A stretch of 60,580 bases of DNA from Syncephalastrum monosporum B8922 (Eukaryota; Mucoromycota; Mucoromycetes; Mucorales; Syncephalastraceae), in contig JNEN01001186.1 of assembly GCA_000697355.1 (NCBI GenBank), positions 1 through 60,580 of the forward strand. The letters are read 5' to 3'. The position numbers and the translations under genes are program-made. Shown here piece after piece: positions 42,539-53,780 of the stretch. The first letter of the stretch is position 1, and every line of letters begins with the position of its first letter. The notes beneath the pieces are model-generated. The model ran no database searches. It was given only the letters and a program-made list of their open reading frames with translations, and was not told the origin of the DNA.

Positions 42539-44401
42539 ATGACCACCTTGCAATCGGCTGCTCATCCCTACACAAGCTCGCTTCATGTACAGCGACAACA
42601 TCACCCGCTCCCGCCTGTTGTTGCCCCCATGGCGCCCGGTGGGATGAGCTACCGAGCCTGTTGTACTCATCCTCCCGCCCCTCAACTTCACCAGGAACAG
42701 CAGGAACAAGTGGAACAGAAAAAGTATGGTTCGGCTGCGTTACCTCTCCAGACCGATCCAGAGATGTACGCTTTGCGATCCATGTTCAATCCCACTCCTG
42801 AGCCATACCACCCCTCGAAGCAACAACAACAACAACAACAACAACAACACTATTATCACCCACACCAACACCACCATCATCCACATCCGCATCCGCATCC
42901 GCATCCACACTATCATCATCATCATGCTCCGCACCCGCAAACGGTAACACACCACCATCACCACCACCACCACCATCATCATAGCCATGCTCCGCCTGTT
43001 GCTCCTCAGGTCGCTGTCGTTGCAAAACGTACCAGTCATGGTAGTGGTGGCACCCAGTTGAACGACCGTCTTGCTTATGTGGAGGCATTGGTTGGTAAGT
43101 CTATTTTCTTATTCTTTTTCCGTTTGCATTAAGGAGAGCTAGATTGGCGAGATTGTGAACAAAAAAAAAGAAAGAGCGAGTTGAATTTTTAGAATATGAT
43201 TTCTTATTGGATATGCTCTTTTTTTTTTCCCTATTTCCAATTAGATACGAACGCTCATGTCATCGAGACCATCTGGTCCAGGTCGAGCACGCAGTACAGC
43301 AAGTCCGCCGTCGTGCCGCTGCGGACCTTCATTCAAGAGGTCCTGAAGCGATCCCGCACGACGTACTCGACGTTGCAGACCGCGCTGTTTTACCTGTTCC
43401 GCGCCCGCCCCGCCATCGTGGCTCAGCTCTACCCGAACGTAGACGACGCGCAGAACTGGCAGGATGCGTACATTAGCTGCGGCCGACGCATGTTCCTCGC
43501 GAGCCTCGTCGTTGCGTCCAAGTTCGTGCAGGATAAAACATACCGCAACTCGGCCTGGGCTAAAATCGCCGGTCTACCCGTGGCCGAGATCAACGCAGCC
43601 GAGCGCATCTTTCTAGAGCAGATCGACTATCGGCTGTACATAGCCCAGTCCACCTTTGAGCAGTGGCACCACCTGCTCCACATGCACGTTGAGGCCAGAT
43701 CCAACAACCGCCCCAATGCTTACCTGCAAGACCTGTCGAGCTTCCCAACCGCAGCAACCACCTCCTCTTCCAATCATACCTCCTCCTCAGCGTCCTCAGC
43801 CTGCTCCTCCCCCACAGCTGCCGCCTCCTCCTCCTCCTGTTCTTCCGCCTCCTCCTTCACCTCCTCCTCATTCATCACCTCCTCCTGCTCCTCGTCTGCT
43901 CCGCCATCCTCACTGACACCCACCTCGCCTCGGTCTGCACAGCAAGGACAGGCAGCGCTCCACGCCGTCTTCAAGTCTCATACGTCGATGCCGCTTTCTC
44001 CTGCATCGCCGCCAGCCGTGGACTCTCTTTTGCGCAAGAATACGCAGTCATCGTACCGCAAGCGCCGCTTCCGCGAAGTCTCGCTCTCGGACGATCCCTT
44101 GTCGCCGAGCTCGACCGGTTCGGGCCATGGCGTCGGCTTGTATTCGCCCACGCACGTCATCCCACCCCCCGTCCTTTCGCTCTCGCTGCCGAGCTCGATT
44201 TCGTCCTCGCCGATGCACACACCCACCCAGATCTCGCCTGTGCGTGTCAACCACTCTGGCCTCGCCTTCTCCTCCTCGTTTGGAAGCCCGTTTGAGGACG
44301 AAACCAGATATGACAAGAAGCGCCGCGTTCTTGACGACTACACTTCCCATCATGGCTTTGCCCTCAGCCATGTCCGTGGTCCTCTCCGGAGAAAGCCTTA
44401 A
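42539..44401 (+). CDS. PHO80/PCL-type cyclin with His-rich N-terminus, 570 aa
   Basis: Two exons, 42539-43094 and 43245-44401 (1,713 nt), split in a Val-Asp junction just before the cyclin fold. Residues 1-185 are disordered: a Gln run (42820-42848), then alternating His/Pro and a His run of about eleven. The cyclin fold spans about residues 186-330: IETIWSRSSTQYSKSAVVPL, FIQEVLKRSRTTYSTLQTAL, RRMFLASLVVASKFVQDKTY and AKIAGLPVAEINAAERIFLEQIDYRLYI. This is the pattern of Pho80/Pcl cyclins (Pcl1/2/5/9, Clg1), partners of Pho85-type kinases in phosphate, morphogenesis and amino-acid responses. The C-terminal ~230 residues are Ser-rich and likely phosphorylated. Which Pcl branch this is cannot be told. 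Confidence 0.9.
42820..42848. repeat. CAA trinucleotide (poly-Gln) coding repeat
   Basis: About nine CAA codons in the first exon of the PHO80-type cyclin, followed by a CAC/CAT-rich (His) segment to about 42983. Confidence 0.95.
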
Positions 44402-45445
44402 TCGACCCTTTAAACACAGCATGGATCCGCGCTTTCCACTCGTTCTTCGCTATGCTCTTCCATCTGCCTCTCGTTCTCTTTCATTCTTCTTCTTCTTATT
44501 GTTATTGTTATTATTATTACTCACACATCTTAAACACACTCACACTCACACTTTCACTCTACTTCTCGCTCTCTCACAGCACATTTACACACGACAGTTT
44601 CTTTTCTTTCCTTTTGTACTGCTGTGCTGGCTTTTTTCCCTCCTTTCTATCCCTCTCTCTCTCTCTCCCTCTCCCTCTCTTGTCTCCTCTCTCACACACA
44701 TATTCGTCGTTGTTGTTACTTCAGAGATGGTATGCCTCTTTCTTTCTTTTTTTTTTCCTTCTTCTCTTCTATTCTTATATCTTCTATCTAACGTACCCAC
44801 CCTTTTCTTTGGGCCACCTTGCTTCATGCAAACCCTTTTTCTTTTTTGTTATACATATCCTGTCATTTCTAGCTGCCTATACATTATCCTCTCCTCTCTT
44901 TCTTACATCGCAAGCACGCCCTTCCCTTTTGTCCCGTACATACCCCCTGTTCCATTCATATATTTATACATATTGCCATCATGTTCTTTATTTGTTCTTG
45001 TTGACGCCGACAAAAAAATGTACTCTTGTGCCAGTATATCTGCTTTCAAATGTTTGTGTAACCTCTTGGTCCAATGGACGAAACGAAAGTGGACCCCATT
45101 TGTGCACCCTCCCCTCTTTGCTCCCTGCCTCCGTCTCCCCCCATTTCACTGGTTCGGTTTACAAAAGGATCCTTCCATGGAGTGAGATTCTTTTAAAAGA
45201 GAGAGAGAGAGAGAGAGAGAGCGTGTGTGTGTGGCTGAAATAAAAACAACAACATAATGAGGGGTTTACCACCCACTGCTCGATTAAACACTTGTACATA
45301 AGATTCTGTGGGGGGTGTTTGATTGAGTCAGATACAATCAAGGTAGGGGAATTGGCCCGCTCTTTTCTTTGATTTTATATTTTTTCCATCTTTTTTTCTC
45401 TTTTGTCCCCCTAAAGTACATGGTCGGACCGGCTCGAATTCGTAC
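44402..45445. other. Pyrimidine-rich intergenic region
   Basis: 1,044 bp between two plus-strand genes. It is strongly CT-rich from 44450 to 44900, with GA then GT dinucleotide runs at 45198-45232. Long plus-strand frames here are low-complexity Leu/Ser/Phe artefacts. It holds the 3' UTR of the cyclin and the promoter of the chitin-synthase-like gene. Confidence 0.55.
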
Positions 45446-48400
45446 ATGAGGGTTGCCGATAACTACTCATACATGCGCACTCCCACATGCCGACGCATCG
45501 TCTGGGTCCTTTTTGCCCGATTATGTACCATCGTCTTGCCCGATTTTATTCTGAAATATGCTCTCAATCTGCGCACAGCAGGCAAGTTTTTATTTTTGCA
45601 GCCATGAGTGGCGTCTACGAATCGAGACTCATCCTCCTCTTTTCTCTCTCCACTTATTTAAATCGGGACAACCATTGGTTGACAACAGCCGCTCGTCAAG
45701 CATGGCGAGAGAAAATCGCATTATGCATCTTATACCTCGGCGTGGCAGCCGTCTTCTTGTTCTGGCTGGAATACGTCTCGACGCTGTTTTGTGATACCGA
45801 AGATGTGTTCAAGCAGGAAGACGTCTTTCGAAACACCTCGAAACTCTCGGCAGTGAACGGCAAAGCGATTGACTGGTCCAAATACGTCGACTCGTCCAGT
45901 GCCGCCAAAGATGTCAGCCCATACCCTGGTGTCGATGTCTCGCCCATGTTTCCCAAATTCATGCTTCTCGATCGCAAAGGCGAAGATTACTACTCGGATC
46001 CAACATTACAATCCTGCATTGGCAACAGAAACTTCTCGTCACAGGCCGACGCATGGCTTAACTACAAACTCACCAATGACCCTGGCTACACTTACATCAA
46101 TGGCGAGCTCAAAAAGTGCCCGATACCCAACCATGTCAATCAGACTGGCACTGACTGCTACACCTGGAACATCCAACAGCTCGGCTTACCCATCAAAGGA
46201 GGTAAAGGCTATTTCATTCTGCTCGCCTACATCATCTACGTTTCGACGCATGGCTCATGCTCCATTTGTATGCGTCGTGCATGAATAGATATCCAGTACG
46301 AAAAGGATTTCATTGCTCAGAACTGCACCACTCTCCCTTCGCCGAGTGGACCGGGCATGGCCTACGTCGTGCTGAACGACAAGGTTCTCGACGTCACTGA
46401 TTATCTCGAGGCTGCGACCAACATTATTGAAGTCTCTACCGGCATCTATTCCCGCTCCTTTGCGCTCGACCGCATGTTCCTCCCACTCGATCTGACCAAA
46501 CTCCTCTTCATCAGCCTCGGCGAAGACATCACCGACTCACTCGCCTCGAACGTATCCAATGCCAACACCTACGCCTCCTGCATGGAAACCCTCTTCTATA
46601 AGGGCATCGTCAAGGAAGCCCAGCCAACCGGTTGTCAGAAGATCAACCCGGCCTTGTGGGCTACCATGGGTGCCTTCCTCCTCTATTTCCTCGTCAAGAT
46701 GAACCTTGCTCATCTCTGCCGTCTGCGCTTCATGCAGAGTCTGCTCTTTTCGTCCCATCCCGAGTTCTCATCCTCCATCTGCGACCGTTCACCGCACACC
46801 ATCCTCATGATACCCTGCTTCTCCGAGTCGAGCGACATCCTTAAACAGTCGCTCGATTCCCTCGCACGCACCCACTACGAAGACTCGCGCAAACTCTTAC
46901 TTTTTGTGTGCGACGGCGTAACACGGGCGTCGCATGACTCGAAAGAAACCCACCTCTGTGTTCTCGAAGCGCTCAACCACTCGGGCACCATCGATCCCGT
47001 TGCCCAGCCCTACCTTTCCCTTGGGCAGAACCGCAAGAAGGTGAATTATGCCAAAGTCTACTCCGGATACTATGAGACTGGCCGCAACCGAGTACCCTAC
47101 ATGGTCGTTGTGAAAGTCGGCAGCCCGCGTGAAGAAGCCGCAGCGGCGTCTGCACCCGCCGTCGTGCCGGGCAATCGAGGCAAGCGTGATTCGATGGTCC
47201 TCGTCTTCGGCTTTCTCGAGCGGTGCATGAATCTGGCCAACAACCGGATGACGCCGCTCGAGTACGAGCTTTTCAACCAGTGCTACAGCGTACTGGGTGT
47301 GGACCCCCGCAAGTTCAAGTATATGCTCGTCACCGACGCCGATACGCAGGTCCAGGGCGATGTCGTACAAACCATGGTCTCCAGACTCGAAAAGGACCGC
47401 CGCATGCTCGCGATCAGTGGCCATGTGCGACCGGCCAACCCAGAACAGAACATTACGACGATGCTCCAGATCTTCCCTCTCTACCTTACATTCTATTCCG
47501 GCTTGGCCTATGAAGCCTTCTTGGGCACGGTTCTGTCCATCAATGGTGGCTTCATGATGTACAAGCTCTGGACCGAGAACGTGCCTCTCGACGAGAAGCG
47601 GCCCACGGTTGTGAAGAGGTGGCACCCATTCAAGCGCGCGAGCAGCGCAACTACGTCGCAGCAGACCATTCAGACGCACAAATGGCCCAAGGTCAGCGAC
47701 GAAATCAATCCGTGGGAAGAGTACGACCGAGATTGCGGCAGCAGCCTGAGCCAGGACAACGAATCGCGCCTTTCGCTCGCACCCAACACCGGCATTCGCC
47801 CTTGCTGCATTCATCCGACCGTCCTGCGTGGGTTTGCCGCCCCGCAGGCAGACACGATGCACATGAAGAACGTCTTGCTCCTAGGCGAGGAGCAGTATCT
47901 GGGCATTGTCCTGCTCCGGTCGCACCCGCACCACCGTCTAGGATTCGAGCCAGAGGCCATTGGGTATGCGACCCTGCCCACCAACATCTTTGCGCTTCAG
48001 GCGCTCCAGTCGCGCAATCTGCGGGCGGCCTTCCACAATCAGCTCGAAATGCAGCGCGTGGCCTGGGATTTGGGCATTGCATGCTGGTTCGTTTCCCTCA
48101 CCAAACTGCTGGACATGATCCTGTCCATGCCTATCATTGTGTATCTCTATGGCGTGTACATCCGCTTCTTTATGCAGTTTGGTCTGGCTTACACCATCAT
48201 TGCCATCAGTTTCACGTGCCTGATCGTGTTACATATTTTGTACTTCATCGTGCGGCGGCAGTTCAAGTACGTCTTTTGGTTCATTATCTACGGTCTGTTT
48301 GCCGTTCCCCTCTTTGCAGTCTGGTTTCCGCTCGTTTCATTCTGGTGCAGCGACTATGCCGAACGTTGGTACGACGTCTGGCCCACCGCCAACCGCAAGC

Positions 48401-49422
48401 GGCGCGGCCGCCTCCACGGCATCGTGGACGATACGGACGAGAAGAACATTGAGCACACCCACCCAGATACGGCATCCAACGCGTCGGATTCTAAAGAGCT
48501 GTCCGACGAGGAGCTCGTGCCGCGCATGCGGCTCGGCGAGTTTGAGGTGGTTGAAGCGGAAAAGCAATATCAGCGCGCGGTCCAGGAGGCAGCTGCGCTG
48601 GACTCCAACTTTACGGGATTCACCGGTATCGTCAATGGGCGGACGAACAGCATGCGGTCCAACATGTCGCGGCGGTCGGACCCCTTCAAAGACCAGATCA
48701 TCCCGCCCCCGCCCATGGCACAACTCCGCGGCTACAACAGCGTCCGAGCCAGTGGCAACGGCGCGACTAGCAGCGGGTATAAGCCCAAAGCCTCCGTGGT
48801 CGACATGTACAGCACGGTGCGCAACTTACCGAGCCATCATCCGCACCACCACCGGTCGCAGTCGCAAGACCAACCGTCTCCCACAGGCACCGTGCGCTCC
48901 AACCCGTTTGCGTCTGCGCTCGACAACCCCTTTGACGATGGCCATGCTGTCCTACCTCCGCAGCAGCAACCGCCACAGCACACGCGACGCCATCACAAGC
49001 CGAGCCACTCGCAGTCATCGTACTTTACCTACTCGTCCCGCACGACCAACGAGGACTATAGCGCGCCGCCCTTCGTCGATCCTGTCCTGGATGACGCGCA
49101 ACGCACTCAGTCGTACCCAGCCACGGCCGACGACCGCGCTTCGATCACGTCCAACGCGCATTCCCTTGCGAGCTCGAATCTCAGCCTGGATCCGGAAGCG
49201 TTCCTTGAGTCTCGGACATATGGTCAGGGTACGCGTGCCGCACATGGCAACACTTCTCTGGGTGGACGGAGGCGGGTCGTCGAGGACGAGCAAGCCGACG
49301 AAGGGCGTTCGACCGCGCGCCACGGCAAGGTCGGGCTCACGATTCCTGGGCAACCGCTGGGCGGTTATCCTCCACCACCTTCCGGCGGCGCTGGCCCGAG
49401 TGGTAGCCCTAACCGACGCTGA
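45446..49422 (+). CDS. Chitin synthase-like protein with degenerate catalytic motifs, about 1,260 aa
   Basis: Exons 45446-45581, 45689-46201 and 46289-49422. Intron 1 has a GC donor (AG|GCAAGT at 45582) and restores the usual class IV-like N-terminus: two hydrophobic helices around RQAWREKIALCILYLG. Start may be 45446 or 45473. A cytochrome-b5-like segment (VLNDKVLDVTDYLEA) precedes the glycosyltransferase region: MIPCFSESSDILKQSLDSLA, KLLLFVCDGV, MVVVKVGSPREE, GNRGKRDSMVLV, and TDADTQVQGDV (the DAD metal site). Two hallmark motifs are altered. EDR reads GEEQYL (residues 750-752), and QRRRW reads QSRNLR (from residue 790); the acceptor-loop LPGCF is INGGF. Several TM helices follow, then a Ser/His/Gln-rich tail. 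Active enzymes polymerise UDP-GlcNAc into chitin at the plasma membrane; this one is probably inactive or has a changed activity. Confidence 0.9.
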
Positions 49423-49824
49423 CGTGTCTAAGCAACACTTTTCTCTCATCCTCCCTATTTTGCAGATATATACTCCCTATTATTTTGTACACACACACAA
49501 ACGCACGCAGTCTTTCTTCATGATTGCTATTACCTGAACCATCTTCTTTTTCGTATAGCACCACCCATTATCTTTCTCCATGCTCTTCTACACGCACGTA
49601 CCATACATATACAGACACACAAGCCTTCCATCCCACATTCACATTCTTACGCACACGGCTAACATTTCAACACTCTGCAACTGTTTTTCCTTTTCCTTTT
49701 TTTTTCTTCCCGTCGAAAGCTCTCCCTCATAGGAAATGGCATGAAATCACAAAAATAATACATGATATACATGCATGCACATGCAATTAAAATAGATTGG
49801 GAAAGAAAAATATGAAAGATTTCA
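49423..49824. other. Intergenic region between converging genes
   Basis: 402 bp of 3' flanking sequence with CA-rich and T-rich stretches. No gene is seen. Confidence 0.5.
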
Positions 49825-50151
49825 TTACTGTTCATCACAGCGACCGTTAATCTGCTCGATCTTGTTGACAACCTTCAACCGACTGCTGTCCGGGCCGCCG
49901 GGCAGGAGGGCCTTATTGACTGAATCCAGTGGGCCTTTACAGCACGCCAGGAATTTCTCCTCGTTGTTGCCGTTGCTAGAGGGGATGTTGCAGGCACCCG
50001 TCGTAGCGTTGGTCGTGCCATGGACTTGGTCGCAGCACTGCTTGTACCGGTCCGTAACCAGCGGTGCGTCGCCGCAGTAGCAGGTCAAAACGGCGATGGC
50101 CCTGCTAAACAGGGTGCAGCCGAGGACGAGAAACGCAAGCCCGTGTTTCAT
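49825..50151 (-). CDS. Small secreted cysteine-rich protein, 108 aa
   Basis: A single exon from the ATG at 50151 to TAA at 49825. A 20-residue signal peptide (MKHGLAFLVLGCTLFSRAIA) is followed by a mature part of about 88 residues with eight cysteines in the order C-X-C, CC, C, CC, C (LTCYCGD, KQCCDQ, GACN, LACCKG, GRCDEQ). Two adjacent Cys pairs and four singles recall hydrophobins, but the first two singles are one residue apart, whereas hydrophobins start C then CC. It is therefore not a canonical hydrophobin. Two N-glycosylation sequons may be present around TTNAT. It could be a surface or wall-associated protein or an effector-like secreted protein; the function is unknown. Confidence 0.8.
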   Translation of the reverse strand: MKHGLAFLVLGCTLFSRAIAVLTCYCGDAPLVTDRYKQCCDQVHGTTNATTGACNIPSSNGNNEEKFLACCKGPLDSVNKALLPGGPDSSRLKVVNKIEQINGRCDEQ

Positions 50152-50545
50152 GGTGTAATAAAATATATATGAAAAGCAAATGCGAAGAAACGAAACTCAA
50201 ACAGGAGCACGAGCAGACGCAGCCATGCCTATTTATACAGGTGGCAGTGAACACATTAGAATGCACGCGCTCGTCGTGGTCTAACAAAGGGGGAAGGGAA
50301 GGGGAAGAAGGGCTGTTTTCTTGTATATATTTTCTCTGCTCCTGAAAATAATTATTAGTTCAAGGAGCCAAGCAGAGAAAGGTTATGCTGTACATACAAA
50401 TAAGAGAAGAGACAAAAGAAATAGAGAGGGTGAAAAGAAAGAACTTCCTAATGATGAGATTAAAAGTGATGGGGGGGGTTGGAGAATGGTATGATGATAA
50501 CGGATGGGAGTTGCTAACTTATGCTTTTGTTAGGTTTTACTGCTG
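50152..50545. other. Upstream region of the small secreted protein
   Basis: 394 bp between the secreted-protein start and the MCM2 stop, both minus strand. AT-rich and purine-rich; a TATA-like TATATATT on the minus strand lies near 50160-50170. No gene is seen. Confidence 0.45.
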
Positions 50546-53357
50546 CTACTGTTGCTGCTGGGGTTGAGGCTGATCTTCCTTCACGAGGTAACGGCGCAGA
50601 CGACGTCGGAGGACTTGCATCATGCTGAATTTTTGCGCGCTGATGAAACTATCCAGAGCGACCTTGATAGCGACGTCGACGTCGTCGGACCGGACATAAT
50701 CACGAAGATGCATCTTGGCGTGTGCTTCAGCGAGACGGACCATGGACTCCAGGTGACGCACTGTGATGGGAATGCTGCCGCTCGTCATGGACTCTCGACG
50801 CAGTTCTGAAAAAAGCTGTGACAGTTTGTTTTCGTCCATCTGGTGCAGACGTGGCTGCTTCTCCCGAGCAAACATGATGTATTTGCGGAGCAGGTCTTGC
50901 GGGATGATCTGCAGAGTAGAAATATGAAAATGAGAATCTACCATTTTATCTTTTTTTTTTGCTGTAATACTCACATCCGCATCCTGTTCGGTCAGCCCGG
51001 TGTCCTGGTCCATTTGATCCTTGAAACCAGGATGATGGCGCATATGGCTGCTAATGACACTCGTGGCTAGACGGTGGTCGTGCTCGGGGTTAACGGTATC
51101 CTTGACGACACAAAGGACATCAAAACGGGACAAGATGGGGTCGGTGAGCTCTACATTCTGGATGAAGGGGACTGAGGGGTTGTATCGCCCATGGATCGGG
51201 TTGGCCGCCGCAATGACGGAGCAGCGGGCCTGCAAAGTCGTGACAATACCCGCCTTGGAGATAGAAATCGATTGTTGCTCCATAGCTTCGTGGATGGAAG
51301 TTCTAGCTCGAGGTGAGTGCACACTTCTTTGCCGGAAATGAAAACTCGCGTTGTTTTACCTGTCTGCGTCGTTCATCTTGTCAAATTCGTCAATCAGGCA
51401 CACGCCGCGGTCAGCTAGTACAAGTGCACCGCCCTCGAGAGTCCATTCGCGCGTAATGGGGTCTTTATGTACAGAGGCGGTCAGACCGACCGCGCTGGCA
51501 CCTTGACCGGTCGTAAATACCGCACGATGGGCTGTGTTTTCTACGTACTTTAGAAACTGCGACTTGGCCGTACCAGGATCGCCCAGCATGAGGATGTTGA
51601 TATCACCACGGATCTGGTGTTTGTTTTGGATATTCTTGGGCACACCACCAAATAAAGCAAGGGCAATTGCGCGCTTAATGTCCTGGTGACCATAAATAGA
51701 AGGCGCGATACTCTTCATGATCCGTCGGCTGATGTTCTTGTCCTTGGCCAGCTCCTTTATCTGCTGTTTGTCCTCTTCGTTCAGGTTGAAGGCAGCAAAG
51801 AGATCTTCATTTTTGTGAATATGGTTGGCTTCAATGATGGTGGCAAAGACGGGGAAGCCGTTTTTGGTGCTGAGTGAAGCGTCAAAGTTGTTGCGGTAAA
51901 TACCGCTGACCTCTATTTCCTCTCCGGGCTTGGCCTTGTCGATCAAGTCCCAGAGACAAATCACCTCGCGGTGACGAGGCAGACGGCCGGGCGGCACCGT
52001 GCCAGGGCTTTCTTGGATAGTCAGCTTCTGGTAGTTGCGGTATGCGGTCTGCTCCATGTTGACAGTGAAGGGACCCTTGCTCTGGCAGTTGGGACAGGTG
52101 CGAATCTTGATCTCGTTGTGAATGTCTTGATAGAATGGGCCGAGGAGTTCGTTGCACTTGGAGCAGTTGTACTTCACCCATTTAAGCTGAGGAAACACGC
52201 CCGACCGGCGAGTGACCACGCCCGAGACACGAACGAGGCAGTTGAGCTGGCTCTCTCGCAGATCGCGCAGCGTATTGACAGTGGGAAGATGCGTCACCCG
52301 GACATGAATCTCGCGGTGAATCTTTTCGTACTCGGGGAACTGCATGAGCGTCACGTCCAGGGCGACTTCGTCAAAGATCTTGAGGACGGCCAGAGGCGCG
52401 TTGGCGAGGAAGTAGCCGAGGACAGGCTTGATTTCACTCAGTTGTTCGTAGTTGAGTTCAAAGGATTCACGGTTGCCTGGTTGGCATGCATGTAAGCTGC
52501 AGCATCTCACCCTTTGCTTCCGTTACTTACGTTCACCCATGTCACGGATACGACCACCGTAAACAGAGGTACCGTGCTCGTCGACAAAGGTTTGCAGGAA
52601 ATCACGGAATTCACGCTTGATGGCTCTGCGGGGTGCTTCCATGCTGACCCAGTCGCTGATCGTGTCGCCCTTGACGTTCTGCAGCTCGTCGAGCGACATC
52701 TCAGGCTAACACAAAATGGTATGAGCGGACGTGTTCGTTCGCGTTGCCCTTCCGCGTGCGACTGCACTTACTGCATCCTCGCTTCCGTCGAGCATCGCGT
52801 CATCGTCATAGCGATGGCGACGACGGATACGCGTTGGCATCTGCGGCGTGGCTATATCGTCGTCGATGCTGTCCATGAAGGCACCTGCCAGACGGCCCTG
52901 ACGACGCTGAATCTCGGCATCGCGACGTGCCAACCGGGCTTCAAGCGCATTCCGTGCACCCAGATCGAGTCCACTGTATTGCTCCTCATCGTCAAGGCCC
53001 GCGTCCTCGTAGTGATCCATTTCCGGGTTGGCAGCATAGTCCCTGAAGAAAAGAACAGAGAATTGAAGGAGTCTGTGAGACAAAACGAAGCGACTGCTGG
53101 CCCACAGGGTTGAATTACTTTTCGAGGTCGTCACCAAAGAGATCTTCTCCGTCGTCGTCCGATCCGACGCCTCGGCCTTCGTCAGCAATGTCGTCGCCGT
53201 CGTCTCTGAAGTCGGCTTCTGAGTAGAAAGGAGCGGGAGAGGAAGGTGGGATGGAGGAAGGGCCGGGGGAATCGGCGAAGTTGGGGGCCGGCGTGCTGTC
53301 TTCTATACTCTCGCGTCTCCTCTTGCGTTCAGAAGGCTGGTCGGACTGCCAAGGCAT
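50546..53357 (-). CDS. mcm2: MCM2, replicative helicase subunit, 830 aa
   Basis: Six exons: 53357-53119, 53042-52772, 52705-52531, 52476-51360, 51302-50975 and 50908-50546 (2,493 nt). The acidic, Ser-rich N-terminus (about 1-170) is where Mcm2 binds histones H3-H4 and is phosphorylated by DDK. Next come the N-terminal OB domain with the zinc finger CSKC...CPNC and [22 protein letters not shown] residues. The AAA+ core follows: Walker [15 protein letters not shown], sensor-region [14 protein letters not shown], Walker [32 protein letters not shown] and the arginine finger [10 protein letters not shown]. The KREFRDFL and SIYGH signatures are specific to Mcm2. It works in the Mcm2-7 ring at origins and forks. 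The C-terminus ends in a short Pro/Gln tail. Intron 50974-50909 is 66 nt and open in frame. Confidence 0.96.
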
Positions 53358-53780
53358 ATCAGTGAGCCCGACCGTTTTCCCTTAGTGCAGCTGTGTGCAT
53401 GTCTTTACCATGGCTGGGCTACGTCGAGGCTGGAAAGAAGGACGCTTCAGGTGCGCTTGGCCCTGGAACGAAACCGCAAATCGCAAATTTTTTGTCTGCT
53501 CCCAGCGTCACCCAGGGCATGGCATTCGAAACAAACCATCGATACCCCGTCTATGATATAAATGACGCGCTCTATCCTTCGTACTCTGTACTATAAGCAG
53601 TCGTGTTCGTAGTGTTTCTGAGTAGCAGCAGCATGGCGATAGAAATGCGAGGCTGATATGTCACTGCAATGGGAGATACTGATCCTGTATGACATGACAG
53701 CAGTCTGCATAGGCATCCAAATCAAGGTTAAATTTACACCCGCGCCCCAGCCGGGGAAGGATGCATTTCACTCCTCCAAC
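53358..53780. promoter_or_regulatory. Divergent promoter region MCM2 / AlkB-like
   Basis: 423 bp between head-to-head starts (53357 minus, 53781 plus). An in-frame upstream ATG at 53658 would extend the AlkB-like frame by 41 residues, without family support. An ACGCGC-type stretch at 53565-53571 resembles an MluI cell-cycle box (ACGCGT) but is not exact. Confidence 0.35.

Noticed and set aside
44127..45243. Long plus-strand frames of 263-352 codons
   Set aside because: Low-complexity Leu/Ser/Phe reading of a pyrimidine-rich 3' flank; no family resemblance and overlaps the real cyclin stop.
45604..45688. ATG at 45604 (MSGVYESRL) as chitin synthase-like start
   Set aside because: It lies inside a GC-AG intron whose removal gives the expected N-terminal membrane segment.
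53658..53780. Upstream in-frame extension of the AlkB-like protein
   Set aside because: 41 extra residues without family support; the acidic MSDEED start at 53781 is more plausible.
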